Assembly: GCA_016125095.1 (NCBI GenBank)
Contig: WGMK01000015.1
Span: 124,001-188,000 of the forward strand
From: Candidatus Hydrogenedens sp.
GTDB lineage: Bacteria > Hydrogenedentota > Hydrogenedentia > Hydrogenedentales > JAEUWI01
Length of the DNA: 64,000 bases
Direction of reading: 5' to 3'
Below the pieces are notes generated by a model. That model was given only the letters and a program-made list of their open reading frames with translations. It was not told the DNA's origin and searched no databases. Below are positions 36,880-45,672 of the stretch, piece by piece. Numbering within the stretch: the stretch's first letter is position 1; each line of letters starts with the position of its first letter. Both the position numbers and the translations under genes were made by a program.

Positions 36880-38238
36880 TTACCTCCTCGCAAAGAACGC
36901 TTCGCGGTGGGTCTCGGCGAGGGCTTCGAGGCGCTCGGCTACCTCCGGATGGGCCTCGATTACGTTGTGGACTTCGTACGGATCGGCGTCGAGATGGTAG
37001 AGACTCTGCTCGATCTTAATCTGGCGGTATTGGCCGGGCTGGCCGTCGCGGCCGAAGGTTTCGACTTGGCGGTAGCCGTGGGGCAGGTGCAGTTTCCATT
37101 GGCCGTCGCCCGTGAGCACGCTCTCGAAGCTCGCGTTGTTGGTCAGGTAGTAGGCCTCGTGCGGATTCGTCGCGCCGGACTGTCCGGTCACCAGCGGCCA
37201 CACGTCGCGGCCGTCGATTTCGGTGGCGAATGAGGTTCCGGCGAGCGCGGCGAAGGTGGGCGCTACGTCGATGGTGCACCAGGTGTCGGGGCTGACCGTG
37301 CCCGCGGGCACGTGGCCCGGCCACCGCACGATGCACGCGCTGCGCACGCCCCCGTCGAAGCTGGTGCCCTTGGCCTCGCGGAACGGTGTGCTCCCAGCGT
37401 GGTTGCCGTAGGAGGTCCACGGCCCGTTGTCGGACGTGAACAGCACGACGGTATTGTCCGCCACGCCGGCGGCGTCGAGCGCATCGAGAATTTGCCCGAG
37501 CGACCAGTCGAGTTCGAGCAGCACATCGCCATAGAGTCCCGCGCCCGATTTACCTTCGAACTCGGGACTACAGAAGAGCGGCACGTGCGGCATGTTGTGG
37601 GGCACGTAGAGAAAGAAGGGCGCCTCCTTATGGCGGCCGATGAAATCGACCGCGTGCTCGGTGTAGCGGCGCGTGAGGGTCTTCTGGTCCTCGGCGGTTA
37701 CCGAATCGATGATAACCTCGCCGTTCTCGTAGAACTGCAGCGGCACCTTACCCCACTTCTCCGGGTGCTCCGGGTGCCCTGCCCACATGTCGTTCGAATA
37801 CATCAGGCCGCAGCTCTCATCGAAGCCGCGCGCGGGCGGCCGCGTGTCTTCTTGGTCGCCGATATGCCATTTGCCGAACACGGCGGTCGCATAGCCCGCG
37901 GGCTTCAGCACCTCCGCCAGCGTCGGGAACGCGGGCTCCAGCCCCCGCGCGCCCGGACCATGCGCCCCGAACACCTTCGTGCGCTGCGGATAGCACCCCG
38001 AAAGCAAGGCCGCACGAGACGCCGAACAAATCGCCTGAGGCACATAGAACTGCGTGAACCGCCGCCCCTCCTCCGCCAGCCGCCGCATGTTCGGCGTATC
38101 GAACCGCGGATGCCCGAAGGGCTGAAAATCGGAATAACCCGAGTCATCCAGAAAAAACACCACAAAATTCGGTCGCGGCGCTTCTGCGCGGGCCACGCCC
38201 GAAGCCAGCACTGCGGCGAAGAGTAAGCACCATCGCAT
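36880..38238 (-). CDS. Exported arylsulfatase A-family sulfatase (CSASR type)
   Basis: 452 residues from the ATG at 38236-38238, 8 nt after GGGAGG; 22 earlier in-frame codons have no signal peptide. Signal peptide MRWCLLFAAVLASGVARA. Metal-site DD in VVFFLDDSGYSDFQPFG; nucleophile motif CSASRAALLSG, with Ala in place of the usual Pro, a change still compatible with formylglycine formation by CxAxR-tolerant enzymes; FGKWHIGD; FTSDNGPWTSYGNHAG. It appears active. It is the second sulfatase in the window and is not closely matched to the first in the variable regions. A promoter-like TTGCCC-17-TAGGCT precedes it. Confidence 0.93.
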   Translation of the reverse strand: MRWCLLFAAVLASGVARAEAPRPNFVVFFLDDSGYSDFQPFGHPRFDTPNMRRLAEEGRRFTQFYVPQAICSASRAALLSGCYPQRTKVFGAHGPGARGLEPAFPTLAEVLKPAGYATAVFGKWHIGDQEDTRPPARGFDESCGLMYSNDMWAGHPEHPEKWGKVPLQFYENGEVIIDSVTAEDQKTLTRRYTEHAVDFIGRHKEAPFFLYVPHNMPHVPLFCSPEFEGKSGAGLYGDVLLELDWSLGQILDALDAAGVADNTVVLFTSDNGPWTSYGNHAGSTPFREAKGTSFDGGVRSACIVRWPGHVPAGTVSPDTWCTIDVAPTFAALAGTSFATEIDGRDVWPLVTGQSGATNPHEAYYLTNNASFESVLTGDGQWKLHLPHGYRQVETFGRDGQPGQYRQIKIEQSLYHLDADPYEVHNVIEAHPEVAERLEALAETHREAFFARR

Positions 38239-38266
38239 GAAGAAGCCCTCCCGTGGATATTGGGAC

Positions 38267-38295
38267 AGCCTACAAGCTGAGCGAGGCCGGGGCAA
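38267..38295 (-). promoter_or_regulatory. Promoter of the CSASR sulfatase gene (TTGCCC-17-TAGGCT)
   Basis: On the minus strand TTGCCC (38290-38295), 17 nt, TAGGCT (38267-38272), about 25 nt before the ATG at 38238. The same pair with the same spacing is found at 38778-38806. Both copies read GTAGGCTGTCCC at the -10. Confidence 0.5.
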
Positions 38296-38304
38296 ATGGG
38301 GCAC

Positions 38305-38751
38305 TTACTTGAACAACATCTCCGGCCAACGGCTGCGAATGTGGTTAACCTGGTTACCAGTACCGATGTAGAGCGTTTCCTGGGCACCGGGAAAACCTTT
38401 TAACTTCATCGGACCGTTCGCGACATCCGCTTCGCTCTTCGATTTCGAGTCATACTCCGTGAGCACCCAACTGGTTCGCTCGGGCCCCCCGTAGATAAGC
38501 TCGAGCTCGACCGCGTTGTCGGACTGCGCAACATATCGGATTGGTACGAATCGACGAGAGTGCGGGGGCACCGCATATTCGCGACCGAATTTCCCCGTTG
38601 TCCTTGCGTATTCGTCGGGGTACAGAATCAGATTAATCGCCACATCCCGCTGATTGACGACATGAATACCCACGCGGGATAGCCCGGCATAAACGTAGAT
38701 GCCAGCTACGATCCCGACGAGCAGTGCCGACGAGAGTACGTATCGCCACAT
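38305..38751 (-). CDS. Hypothetical membrane-anchored protein
   Basis: 148 residues, unrecognised. One N-terminal membrane anchor (VLSSALLVGIVAGIYVYAGL) is followed by a ~120-residue domain rich in beta strands (IHVVNQRDVAINLILYPDEY, VPIRYVAQSDNAVELELIYG). It carries no Cys. GGAGG sits 6 nt before the ATG, and a TTGCCC-17-TAGGCT promoter is at 38778-38806. Its base composition is visibly lower in GC than the flanking sulfatase and hydrolase genes, which may mark foreign origin. No function is assigned. Confidence 0.65.
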   Translation of the reverse strand: MWRYVLSSALLVGIVAGIYVYAGLSRVGIHVVNQRDVAINLILYPDEYARTTGKFGREYAVPPHSRRFVPIRYVAQSDNAVELELIYGGPERTSWVLTEYDSKSKSEADVANGPMKLKGFPGAQETLYIGTGNQVNHIRSRWPEMLFK

Positions 38752-38777
38752 TAAAAACCTCCGGTCGGTATCGGGAC

Positions 38778-38806
38778 AGCCTACGAACTGGATGCTGCTG
38801 GGGCAA
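38778..38806 (-). promoter_or_regulatory. Promoter of the 148-residue hypothetical gene (TTGCCC-17-TAGGCT)
   Basis: Minus strand TTGCCC (38801-38806), 17 nt, TAGGCT (38778-38783), about 27 nt before the ATG at 38751. It matches the promoter at 38267 in both hexamers and spacing while the spacer sequence differs. Confidence 0.5.
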
Positions 38807-38815
38807 ATGAAATGA

Positions 38816-39010
38816 TTACAATAGTTCCCTGAAGAACGCTTCGCGTTCGCCGAGTTCTTCGAGCGTATTCAGGTGCAGCACGATGGCATCGCGAAGATTA
38901 TCCGCCGCTTCTTCTACCGAATCCCCGCACGAAGTTGTGCCGAGTTCCTTGCAGCGTGCGGCGTAGCCGCCTTCTTCTTTGTCGATGAGTAGCGTCAATT
39001 GGATGTACAT
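38816..39010 (-). CDS. HicB-like antitoxin-family protein, no HicA next to it
   Basis: 64 residues from the ATG at 39008-39010: MYIQLTLLIDKEEGGYAARC, then KELGTTSCGDSVEEAADNLR, ending in ELGEREAFFRELL. This is the partly degraded RNase H-like fold of HicB/UPF0150 proteins, with the usual G-D-(S/T)-x-E-E-A-x-x-N-(L/I) motif. HicB normally neutralises HicA mRNA interferase encoded beside it. Neither the 90 nt upstream nor the region downstream encodes a HicA. It lacks the extra C-terminal DNA-binding domain of longer HicB proteins. Confidence 0.75.
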   Translation of the reverse strand: MYIQLTLLIDKEEGGYAARCKELGTTSCGDSVEEAADNLRDAIVLHLNTLEELGEREAFFRELL

Positions 39011-39101
39011 GCCGAGCACTTCAATCCTGGTTTCGTGCAACTTTGTCCGATACTTTGATTGTAACACGAAGCCCTTTCCTACCAAAGGCCAATAGATTCC
39101 C

Positions 39102-39881
39102 TTACCCCAACCGCTCCTGAAAAAACGCGAGTACCCGCTCGAGCGCGGCGCGGGTGGGTTGGCCTTCTTCGTCGATGAGGTGGCGGGTGAGGACGCTGTG
39201 GGCGTCGCGGGGATGACCGTAGGGGTTGCCGGGCGAGGAGTCGATTTCGATGCCCTCGAATCCATCGCCGAGTTCCTCGCGGAGGCGCTCGAAGCGGTCG
39301 GGCGGACAGAGCGCGTCGTGGGTGAACTTGAGACCGAGCACGCCGACGCCCTCGGCGGCGCGTCGCTTGACAACGCAAAGGTCATCGTCGGACAGGTGCA
39401 GCGCGCGCCGCTGGTCCCTGGTGGGGCCCACGGGCAGCGACGGCTGGCTGAGCACGGGTGCCATGACGCATTCGTCGACCATGAGCGACAGCGCAAAGTT
39501 GCCGGTGAGACACATGCCCAGCGCCCCCACGCCCTTGCCGCCGATCTCGGCGTGCACATGGCGGCAGAGCGCGCGCAGCCAGTCGCAGATGGGACTCGAC
39601 CGGCGCGCGGCGAGCAGCGCGAATTCCCGCCGGATGCAGGCCTGCGCCACGGACTGCAACAGGTAGGCATTCGAGAAGGGCCGGTTCGGCGTGCCGAGCA
39701 GATTCGGCAGGAATACGGTGAAGCCCGCGTCGGCCACCCGCTCGGCAAAGGCCTGCACTTCCGGATAGATGCCCGGTATCTCGTGCATGATAACCACGCC
39801 CGGCCCGCTGCCCTTGCGGAAGACGGTCCGCGTGGTGCCCTCGTGCGTGAAGGGGAATTCCATAAAGCCTGTCAGCGGCAT
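39102..39881 (-). CDS. Dienelactone hydrolase-family protein
   Basis: 259 residues, alpha/beta hydrolase. The nucleophile elbow GMCLTG has Cys, as in dienelactone hydrolases. The oxyanion-side motif MHEIPGIYPEVQAFAERVAD is typical of the family. An Asp in LKFTHDALCPPDRF and a His in RDAHSVLTRHL complete a plausible Cys-Asp-His triad. Start ATG at 39881; the protein may also begin at the internal Met six residues on. DLH-like enzymes open lactones or cleave esters; the real substrate is unknown. It may accompany sugar lactone metabolism (compare the PQQ dehydrogenase at 4392), which is only a suggestion. Confidence 0.85.
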   Translation of the reverse strand: MPLTGFMEFPFTHEGTTRTVFRKGSGPGVVIMHEIPGIYPEVQAFAERVADAGFTVFLPNLLGTPNRPFSNAYLLQSVAQACIRREFALLAARRSSPICDWLRALCRHVHAEIGGKGVGALGMCLTGNFALSLMVDECVMAPVLSQPSLPVGPTRDQRRALHLSDDDLCVVKRRAAEGVGVLGLKFTHDALCPPDRFERLREELGDGFEGIEIDSSPGNPYGHPRDAHSVLTRHLIDEEGQPTRAALERVLAFFQERLG

Positions 39882-39907
39882 GGCCTGCCTCCCGTGCGTT
39901 GCGGATG

Positions 39908-39937
39908 GTTATAGCATGCCGTGCGAGGCCGGGGCAG
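39908..39937 (-). promoter_or_regulatory. Promoter of the dienelactone hydrolase gene
   Basis: Minus strand CTGCCC (39932-39937), 18 nt, then TGC-TATAAC (-10 at 39908-39913). The 14-mer TGCCCCGGCCTCGC at its -35 side is identical to the one in the promoter at 38267. Confidence 0.45.
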
Positions 39938-40020
39938 GGCGTCAGACTGGCTTGGTCCGACCGTCTGCAGCTTGCAGATACGATTCGCTGGAAGCGACAA
40001 ACGATCGCGGACCGGGAGGC

Positions 40021-41457
40021 TTAGACCAATTCTTTCGCCAGGCGGCCGAGCGTGCGGAGGGCGTGCTCGACTTCGGGCGTCCAGCGTATGCCGGTGTTCA
40101 GGCGGATGCAGTGGGCGTAGCGGTCGTCGGGCGCGAAAATGTGACCCGAGACAATCTGGATGCCGGCGCGCTGCGCGGCGGTCTTCAGCTTGAATCCGTC
40201 GCTGCCGGCGGGGAGTTCGACCCAGAGCACGAAGCCGCCCTGCGGCCGCGAGAGCCGCGTGCCTTCGGGGAAGGATTCTGCCACGCAGCGCGAGAACCGG
40301 TGCATGCTGTCGCCCAGCACATGGCGCAGCCTGCGGAGGTGCCGGTCGTAGCCGCCGCTTTCGAGGTAATCCGCGATGGCGATCTGCTCGGGCGTGCTAT
40401 TGGCGAGCGAGGCGCAGCGCTTGAGCTGGGCGAGCCCCTCGCAATAGCGGCGGTTGACCACGGCACCCACGCGGAAGCCCGCGACCAGCGATTTGCTGAA
40501 GGAGGTGCAGAGCAGCACGCGCTCGTCGCGATCGAAGGCCTTGATCGGGGGCGTGCGTTCGCCGGAGAAGGGCAGCTCGCCGTAGATGTCGTCCTCGATT
40601 ATTGGCACGGCATGCTCCGCCGCGAGCGCGGCCAGCTGGCGCTTGCTGTCCTCGGGCATCAGCGAGCCGAGCGGATTGCCGTAGGTGGGGGTGGTCAGTA
40701 CGGCCTGCGCCCGGCCTGCCCGCATCACGGACGCGAGCGCGTCCATGTCCATGCCGGTATCGGCGTCGGCAGGTATCTCGAGCGCGCGCAGACCGAGCGA
40801 TTCCAGCCACTCGAGAAAGCCGTAGTACGTGGGCGAAGCGATGGCGACGGTATCGCCGGGCCGCGTTACCGCGCGCAGGCTCAACTGCCCCGCCTCGGTG
40901 CAGCCGCTGGTGATCACGATGTCGTCCGCGTTGCAGGCGACGCCGGTTGCGGCGTAGCGGCGCGCGATGTGCCGCCGCAGCGGCGCATAGCCCGGCGAGA
41001 ATTCGTAGCGCTGCATGGCGGCGGCCTTGCGGCGGCAGACGTCGCCGAGCTTCCGCGCCAGCTGCTGATACGGCAGCAGCTCGGTGCTGACGATCGCCGC
41101 GCCGAAGGGCATGCCCCCGCCGCTCACGGCCTCGGCCAGCATGGCGGAGATTTGTCCCGTATGCCGTACCTCGTAGGGCTCCGGGATGGCCACCGGCGCG
41201 GGCCGCTCGCAGGGCGACTCGTAGCCCGCGAGCACGTAGTAGCCCGATTGCGGCCGGGCCTCCACCACGCCCCAATCCTGCAGGCGGCCATAGGCCTCGA
41301 GCACGGTGGTCACGCTGACCTTGCGCAATTGCGCCATGCGGCGCAGCGATGGCAGCTTCTCGCCCGGGGCCAGCGCACCCGTGTCTATCTGGTCCCTAAG
41401 TTCTTCCGCCAGAGCGCGATACAGCGCCTGGTCGGTCTCGGGTATCACGACGCTCAT
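40021..41457 (-). CDS. MocR-family regulator (GntR DNA-binding + aminotransferase-like)
   Basis: 478 residues with a strong AGGAGG site. An N-terminal GntR winged helix (ALYRALAEELRDQIDTGALA, PSLRRMAQLRKVSVTTVLEA) is linked to a fold-type I aminotransferase-like domain. The PLP-binding Lys is in CTSFSKSLVAGFRVG, and an Arg/Asn-rich PLP pocket is seen at TTPTYGNPLGSL and IIEDDIYGELPF. MocR proteins sense PLP or an amino compound and usually control a divergent neighbour. Here that is the small gene at 41616. Confidence 0.92.
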   Translation of the reverse strand: MSVVIPETDQALYRALAEELRDQIDTGALAPGEKLPSLRRMAQLRKVSVTTVLEAYGRLQDWGVVEARPQSGYYVLAGYESPCERPAPVAIPEPYEVRHTGQISAMLAEAVSGGGMPFGAAIVSTELLPYQQLARKLGDVCRRKAAAMQRYEFSPGYAPLRRHIARRYAATGVACNADDIVITSGCTEAGQLSLRAVTRPGDTVAIASPTYYGFLEWLESLGLRALEIPADADTGMDMDALASVMRAGRAQAVLTTPTYGNPLGSLMPEDSKRQLAALAAEHAVPIIEDDIYGELPFSGERTPPIKAFDRDERVLLCTSFSKSLVAGFRVGAVVNRRYCEGLAQLKRCASLANSTPEQIAIADYLESGGYDRHLRRLRHVLGDSMHRFSRCVAESFPEGTRLSRPQGGFVLWVELPAGSDGFKLKTAAQRAGIQIVSGHIFAPDDRYAHCIRLNTGIRWTPEVEHALRTLGRLAKELV

Positions 41458-41496
41458 GGCCAGAACCTCCTGGAAGGCAGGGTAACACAGGTCAAA

Positions 41497-41536
41497 CTGT
41501 TATGCAAACAATTTTGATTATCTGTATCTGTACTGG
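41497..41536. promoter_or_regulatory. AT-rich MocR/small-gene control region
   Basis: The 158-nt gap between the divergent MocR gene and the small gene has an AT-rich core with TGTTATGCAAACA and the overlapping repeat CTGTATCTGTACTGG (41522-41536). TCTGTAnnTGTACTGG-like direct repeats are plausible MocR sites. Assignment is by position; downstream, GGGCGC/GCGCCC forms a small stem in the leader. Confidence 0.35.
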
Positions 41537-41615
41537 AAACAAAAGAGCGCATATCCTAGGAGGTATAAGGCGGGCGCAACTGGAAGCGCCCCGGGCAACC
41601 CTGGAGGTTAGGGCC

Positions 41616-41837
41616 ATGAGAACAGACGAACGAGAATCGGAAGGCTTTTTCCGGCGCGCGCTCCGCGCCTTCACCGAAAGCGATGCGGGCCGCTACGACG
41701 CGATCATCCGCATGCGCACCTATGGACGCTCGGGCAGCGTGCTCCCCGCCGCCGCGGCCGTGGCCGACGAGAACGCGGAGGACGGCAATAAACTCCACCC
41801 GACGGGCATGTACCCGCCGCTCCGGCGCGTCGCCTAG
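41616..41837 (+). CDS. Small unknown protein divergent from MocR
   Basis: 73 residues: [20 protein letters not shown], then [20 protein letters not shown], and an ending with [20 protein letters not shown] (41603-41607) is 8 nt before the ATG, a near-ideal ribosome site. It has no membrane segment or signal peptide and is rich in Arg/Glu/Ala. The stop shares CTAG with the convergent CopA stop. It is the natural target of the adjacent MocR gene. I recognise no family; it could also be a non-conserved ORF. Confidence 0.5.
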   Translation: MRTDERESEGFFRRALRAFTESDAGRYDAIIRMRTYGRSGSVLPAAAAVADENAEDGNKLHPTGMYPPLRRVA

Positions 41838-44110
41838 CGCTGCATGACGTGCGCGGTGTATGCCTCGGGGTCGAAGCGCTTCAGGCGGAGCGAGTTGTAC
41901 ACCACGCAGATGGAACTAAGCGCCATGCAGATTTCGGCGGAGACAGGATGCAGCACGCCGAGCATGGCGAGCGGAATCGCCAGCAGGTTGTAGCCGAAGG
42001 CCCACGCGAGGTTCTGCAGAATCTTGTTGTAGGTGGCGTGGCCCAACTGCACGGCGGTGAGCAGGCTGGTGAGATCGCCGTGCACGAGCGTGACGTCGGC
42101 AGCCTCGATGGCGATGTCGGTGCCGGTGCCGATCGCGATGCCGATGTCGGCCGTGGCCAGCGCCCCCGCATCGTTGATGCCATCGCCGACCATGGCCACT
42201 TTGCCGATGGTCTCGCGCTGGAGTTTCTCGACCGCGTCGGCCTTGTCCTTGGGCAGCACATCGGCGATGACCTCGGTGATGCCGGCCTGCTGCGCGACGA
42301 CGTCGCCCGAGGCGCGGCTGTCGCCGGTGATCATCACGCAGCGAATCCCCATGCGGAGCAGCACCTTGATGGCCCGCACGGAGTCCTTTTTCAGCGTATC
42401 GCTCAGCGCGATGACGCCGATGGGTTTGCCGCAGCGAGCGACGATGACCGTAGTCTTCGCTTCCTTCGCCAGGCGGTACAACGTGTGGTCCAGCGGCTTG
42501 AGGTCGATCTTTTCGCGCTCGAACAGCTTGGCCTTGCCCAGGATATGGGCGGTGCCGTCAATCTTCGCGCGGGCGCCGAGGCCGGGCAGCGCCGCGAAGT
42601 CCTCCGCTTCCGGAATCTCGATCCGCTTTTCTTTCGCCTTGTCGAGGATGGCCTGCGCGATCGGATGCTCTGAGCCCGACTCGATGGCGGCAGCGGCGGC
42701 GAGTAATTCCTCTTCCGAGATGCCGTCCAGCGGCTCGACATTGACCACGCGGGGCTGGCCGTGGGTGATGGTCCCGGTCTTGTCGAAGGCGATGATGCGG
42801 GTCTCGCGCAGGCCCTGCATGGCCGCGCCTTCGCGCACGAGGATGCCGCGCTTGGCCGCGATGCCCGTGCCCACCATGATGGCGGTCGGCGTGGCCAGGC
42901 CCATCGCACAGGGGCACGATATGACCAGCACCGCGATGGCCGAGAAAAGCGCCATGCTCAGCGGCGATTCGGAGGTGAGCGAGGCCCACGGCAGATAGGG
43001 CACGGCCCAGGCGCCGAGCGCCTGCATCATGTCCGGCAGCAGCATCCAGAACAGAAAGGTTACGACGGCCATGCCGAGGATGACGGGCACGAATACGCCG
43101 GTAATCTGATCGGCGAATTCCTGAATCGGCACCTTGCTGGCCTGGGCATTCTCGACCGTGCGGGCCACCTGCGCCAGAAACGTATCCCGCCCGACGCGCG
43201 TCGCCTTGATGCGCAGCCGGCCGGTCTGGTTCACCGTGGCGCCGATCACCTCGTCGCCCGCTTCCTTGTCCACGGGAATCGGTTCACCCGTCGCGAGGGA
43301 TTCATCCACCGCGCTGCTGCCGTCGAGTACTTGTCCGTCGGTGGGAATCTTCTCGCCCGGCCGCACGATCAGCACATCACCCACCGTGACCTCGCTGATC
43401 GGCACGCGCTCTTCCGCGCCGTTCCGTTCGACCGTGGCTTCCTTCGCGCCCGCATCGAGCAGCGCGCGTATCGCATCTGCCGCGTGCCCCTTCGCGTTCG
43501 CCTCGATGTAGCGGCCGGTCACGTGGAACGCCATGATCATGCCCGCGATTCCGGCGAAGCTCAGCACGGGCAGTCCCGCGAAACTGATGGGACCGCTCAC
43601 CAGCGCCGCGCCTGTGCCGAGTGCAATCAGCGTGTCCATGTTCGCGCGCTTGTGCTTCAGGCCGTCCCACGTGCGCAGGAAGGTCTCGTCCCCTGCCGTG
43701 GCCAGCACCGCCAGCGACAACAGGAACTCGAGCACGTTGTGGTAGGGCACCATGAAGAGCCCGGACATGTGACCGAACATCAGGACCATGCCGGGCACGG
43801 TAAGGCCCCAGGCGAAACGCAGCCGCCGCTGCGCATGGCGCTGCTCCTCGGCCATTTCGCGCACGCGGTCTTCGGGCTTGCGCTCGTTCAGCGGCGCCGC
43901 CTTGTATCCCGTCCCATTCACCACCTCGATCAGGTGGTCGATATCCGTCTCGGCGGGATCGAAATCGATGGCGGCGGATTCGGTCATGAGGCTGACATTC
44001 GCCTCGCGGACGCCGGGGGCCTGCTGCAGGGCCTTCGTGACGGTATTCACGCAGCCCTGGCAGCTCATGCCGGTTATGCGGAGTTGGGCCTGCTTTCCTG
44101 CATCATTCAT
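41834..44110 (-). CDS. copA: Copper-exporting P1B-type ATPase (CopA-like)
   Basis: 758 residues. One N-terminal heavy-metal domain with [13 protein letters not shown] (CxxC); TM6 motif [11 protein letters not shown] (CPC); actuator [10 protein letters not shown] (TGE); phosphorylation DKTGT; nucleotide-domain GSEHP; hinge [15 protein letters not shown] with a C-terminal NxxxxY and MxxSS ([27 protein letters not shown]) is the PIB-1 pattern for Cu(I). It expels monovalent copper from the cytosol. It overlaps the small membrane-protein gene by 8 nt and is last in an operon with YeiH and M20 genes. The cation is inferred from motifs. Confidence 0.95.
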   Translation of the reverse strand: MNDAGKQAQLRITGMSCQGCVNTVTKALQQAPGVREANVSLMTESAAIDFDPAETDIDHLIEVVNGTGYKAAPLNERKPEDRVREMAEEQRHAQRRLRFAWGLTVPGMVLMFGHMSGLFMVPYHNVLEFLLSLAVLATAGDETFLRTWDGLKHKRANMDTLIALGTGAALVSGPISFAGLPVLSFAGIAGMIMAFHVTGRYIEANAKGHAADAIRALLDAGAKEATVERNGAEERVPISEVTVGDVLIVRPGEKIPTDGQVLDGSSAVDESLATGEPIPVDKEAGDEVIGATVNQTGRLRIKATRVGRDTFLAQVARTVENAQASKVPIQEFADQITGVFVPVILGMAVVTFLFWMLLPDMMQALGAWAVPYLPWASLTSESPLSMALFSAIAVLVISCPCAMGLATPTAIMVGTGIAAKRGILVREGAAMQGLRETRIIAFDKTGTITHGQPRVVNVEPLDGISEEELLAAAAAIESGSEHPIAQAILDKAKEKRIEIPEAEDFAALPGLGARAKIDGTAHILGKAKLFEREKIDLKPLDHTLYRLAKEAKTTVIVARCGKPIGVIALSDTLKKDSVRAIKVLLRMGIRCVMITGDSRASGDVVAQQAGITEVIADVLPKDKADAVEKLQRETIGKVAMVGDGINDAGALATADIGIAIGTGTDIAIEAADVTLVHGDLTSLLTAVQLGHATYNKILQNLAWAFGYNLLAIPLAMLGVLHPVSAEICMALSSICVVYNSLRLKRFDPEAYTAHVMQR

Positions 44111-44306
44111 CGCTCATTCTTTTCAGCAGGGCCATCACTTCCTCGGAATCGGAATAGAACATCGGGGAGGCGTCGCGGCCCTCGCGGTAGTTGGTTTGCA
44201 CCAGCCGCCCGGCGTAGCCGTGTTCCGCCAGCCATGGCATGATGCCGCCCACGAGCAGCAGCACAAGCGCGATGCCCAGCACAAAACGTGCGATGCGGCC
44301 GATCAT
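44103..44306 (-). CDS. Small single-pass membrane protein preceding copA
   Basis: 67 residues: [20 protein letters not shown] forms a membrane helix. A polar tail follows with [20 protein letters not shown] and ends LLKRMSDE. It overlaps the copA start by 8 nt and lies 10 nt after the YeiH stop, so it is translated between them. It might assemble with or modulate CopA or YeiH. No family recognised. Confidence 0.65.
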   Translation of the reverse strand: MIGRIARFVLGIALVLLLVGGIMPWLAEHGYAGRLVQTNYREGRDASPMFYSDSEEVMALLKRMSDE

Positions 44307-44316
44307 CCGAAGCTCC

Positions 44317-45663
44317 TTAGGGGGCTAACGATGGCGGTGCCGGAAAGATTCCGGAACTGAGCACCAGCCAGGCGACGAATAGGGTCAACACGATGTTGAA
44401 GGACTGGCCGACGACATAGAGGATGATGGGCTTGCCGCCGACCAGTTGCTTGCCGAGTTCGCTGAAGTTCGACTCGAGGCCGATGCTTAAGAAGGCCAGC
44501 GCGAACAGCCATTCGCGGAATTCCTTGGTCTGGCCGAAGAGATCCTTCACGGGGCCTTCGCCCATCATCGGCACAAGCACGAACGACACCAATAGCGAAG
44601 CGCCGACGAAGCCCAGGATGAACTTGGGAAAGCGCGTCCAGATTTCGCCGACACCCACGGCCCGCTGGTTCGACGGATCGCGCTCGACTGAGGTGACCCA
44701 GTGCAGCGCGATGAAGAAGGCCACAACGCCGATGAGCAGGTTCTGAATCATCTTGACGATGGCGGCCGCCGCACCGGCTTCGGGCCCGAGCGATTCGCCC
44801 GCGGCCACCACGGCGCCCGTGGCATCCACCACGCCGCCAATCCATGCGCCGCCCAGCACCGGCGGCAGGCCGAGCGCCGAACACAACACCGGCATGCCGA
44901 TCATCATAAAGACGGTGAAGATGAGCGTCATGCCGACCGCGAGGGTGAGGTCTTCCCGCTTGGCGCGCGAGGCGGCCGCCGCTGCGATGGCCGCCGATAC
45001 GCCGCACACCGACGTGGACGTTGCGACCACGATGACGAGCGGCTTGTTCACCATCTTGAGGAACCGCGTGCCGAAGAACCACATGAAAATGATGACGATC
45101 GGCGTGACGCCCCAGGCGATCGCGAGGCCGTAGGCGCCGAACTTGAGGATGTTATTAAACAGAATTTCGGCGCCCATGATGACGAGGCCGGTCTTGACGT
45201 AGAACTCCGTGCGGAGCGCGGGCTTGAGCCATTCGGGCGTGCGGAGCGTATTCGCGATCAGCAGCCCGAGGCCCACCGCCCAGAAGGGATAACCGATGCC
45301 GTAGGCCTTCACGGTCTTTTCGGAGGATAGGATAAGCACGGGAATCGTCAGCGCGAAGAGCAGCAGGAAGGCCGGAAGGAACTTGGCCGCATCGGCCGGC
45401 TTCATCACGGCCGCGGCGACGGTAAACAAGACCCCAAGCCCGACGGCCAGCACCAGCAGCGGCAGCGCCAGCTCGGTCGGGAAGATGGCGGAGAAATCGC
45501 CCCAGGTCCACTTGGGCATGCCCGGCACCGTGGCGACCATCCCGCAGAACACGGTCGCAAGCAGCGCCGCTCCCAGCCATATCGCCCACCAGTCTTCCTT
45601 CTTGTACAGGTCAGACCATTGCGTGCGTTCCGTCGTGACGACGGCTCCCGGATCCTTGCTCAT
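44317..45663 (-). CDS. YeiH/UPF0324 family putative sulfate (anion) exporter
   Basis: 448 residues, about eleven membrane helices. Typical family sequence is seen in TEFYVKTGLVIMGAEILFNN, ATSTSVCGVSAAIAAAAASR and GGAWIGGVVDATGAVVAAGE, and ending in FALAFLSIGLESNFSEL. The family is called 'putative sulfate exporter' (PSE/YeiH), with little biochemical proof. In this operon it sits between an M20 peptidase and copA. If it exports sulfite/sulfate, it could release sulfur left from sulfatase or cysteine breakdown. That is inference. Confidence 0.85.
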   Translation of the reverse strand: MSKDPGAVVTTERTQWSDLYKKEDWWAIWLGAALLATVFCGMVATVPGMPKWTWGDFSAIFPTELALPLLVLAVGLGVLFTVAAAVMKPADAAKFLPAFLLLFALTIPVLILSSEKTVKAYGIGYPFWAVGLGLLIANTLRTPEWLKPALRTEFYVKTGLVIMGAEILFNNILKFGAYGLAIAWGVTPIVIIFMWFFGTRFLKMVNKPLVIVVATSTSVCGVSAAIAAAAASRAKREDLTLAVGMTLIFTVFMMIGMPVLCSALGLPPVLGGAWIGGVVDATGAVVAAGESLGPEAGAAAAIVKMIQNLLIGVVAFFIALHWVTSVERDPSNQRAVGVGEIWTRFPKFILGFVGASLLVSFVLVPMMGEGPVKDLFGQTKEFREWLFALAFLSIGLESNFSELGKQLVGGKPIILYVVGQSFNIVLTLFVAWLVLSSGIFPAPPSLAP

Positions 45664-45672
45664 GTTTCCTCC

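Larger units (their letters stand above)
36422..36881. repeat. 12-bp direct repeats flanking a toxin-antitoxin remnant
   Basis: TTCAAACCGATT occurs at 36422-36433 and 36870-36881, 448 bp apart. The segment between holds the AbrB-type antitoxin and the deleted PIN gene. The PIN remnant stop (36433-36435) and the sulfatase stop (36880-36882) each lie in or at a copy. A related 14-mer, CAAACCGATTCATG, is shared by 36424-36437 and 1232-1245. Confidence 0.45.

Noticed and set aside
36880..38238. The CSASR motif of the second sulfatase as evidence of inactivation
   Set aside because: Cys and Arg are both kept, the metal ligands are intact, and Ala for Pro is tolerated in known CxAxR-type sulfatases.
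38816..39748. A 310-residue minus ORF joining HicB to a longer upstream protein
   Set aside because: The upstream part is the wrong frame of the dienelactone hydrolase; HicB begins at its own ATG at 39010.
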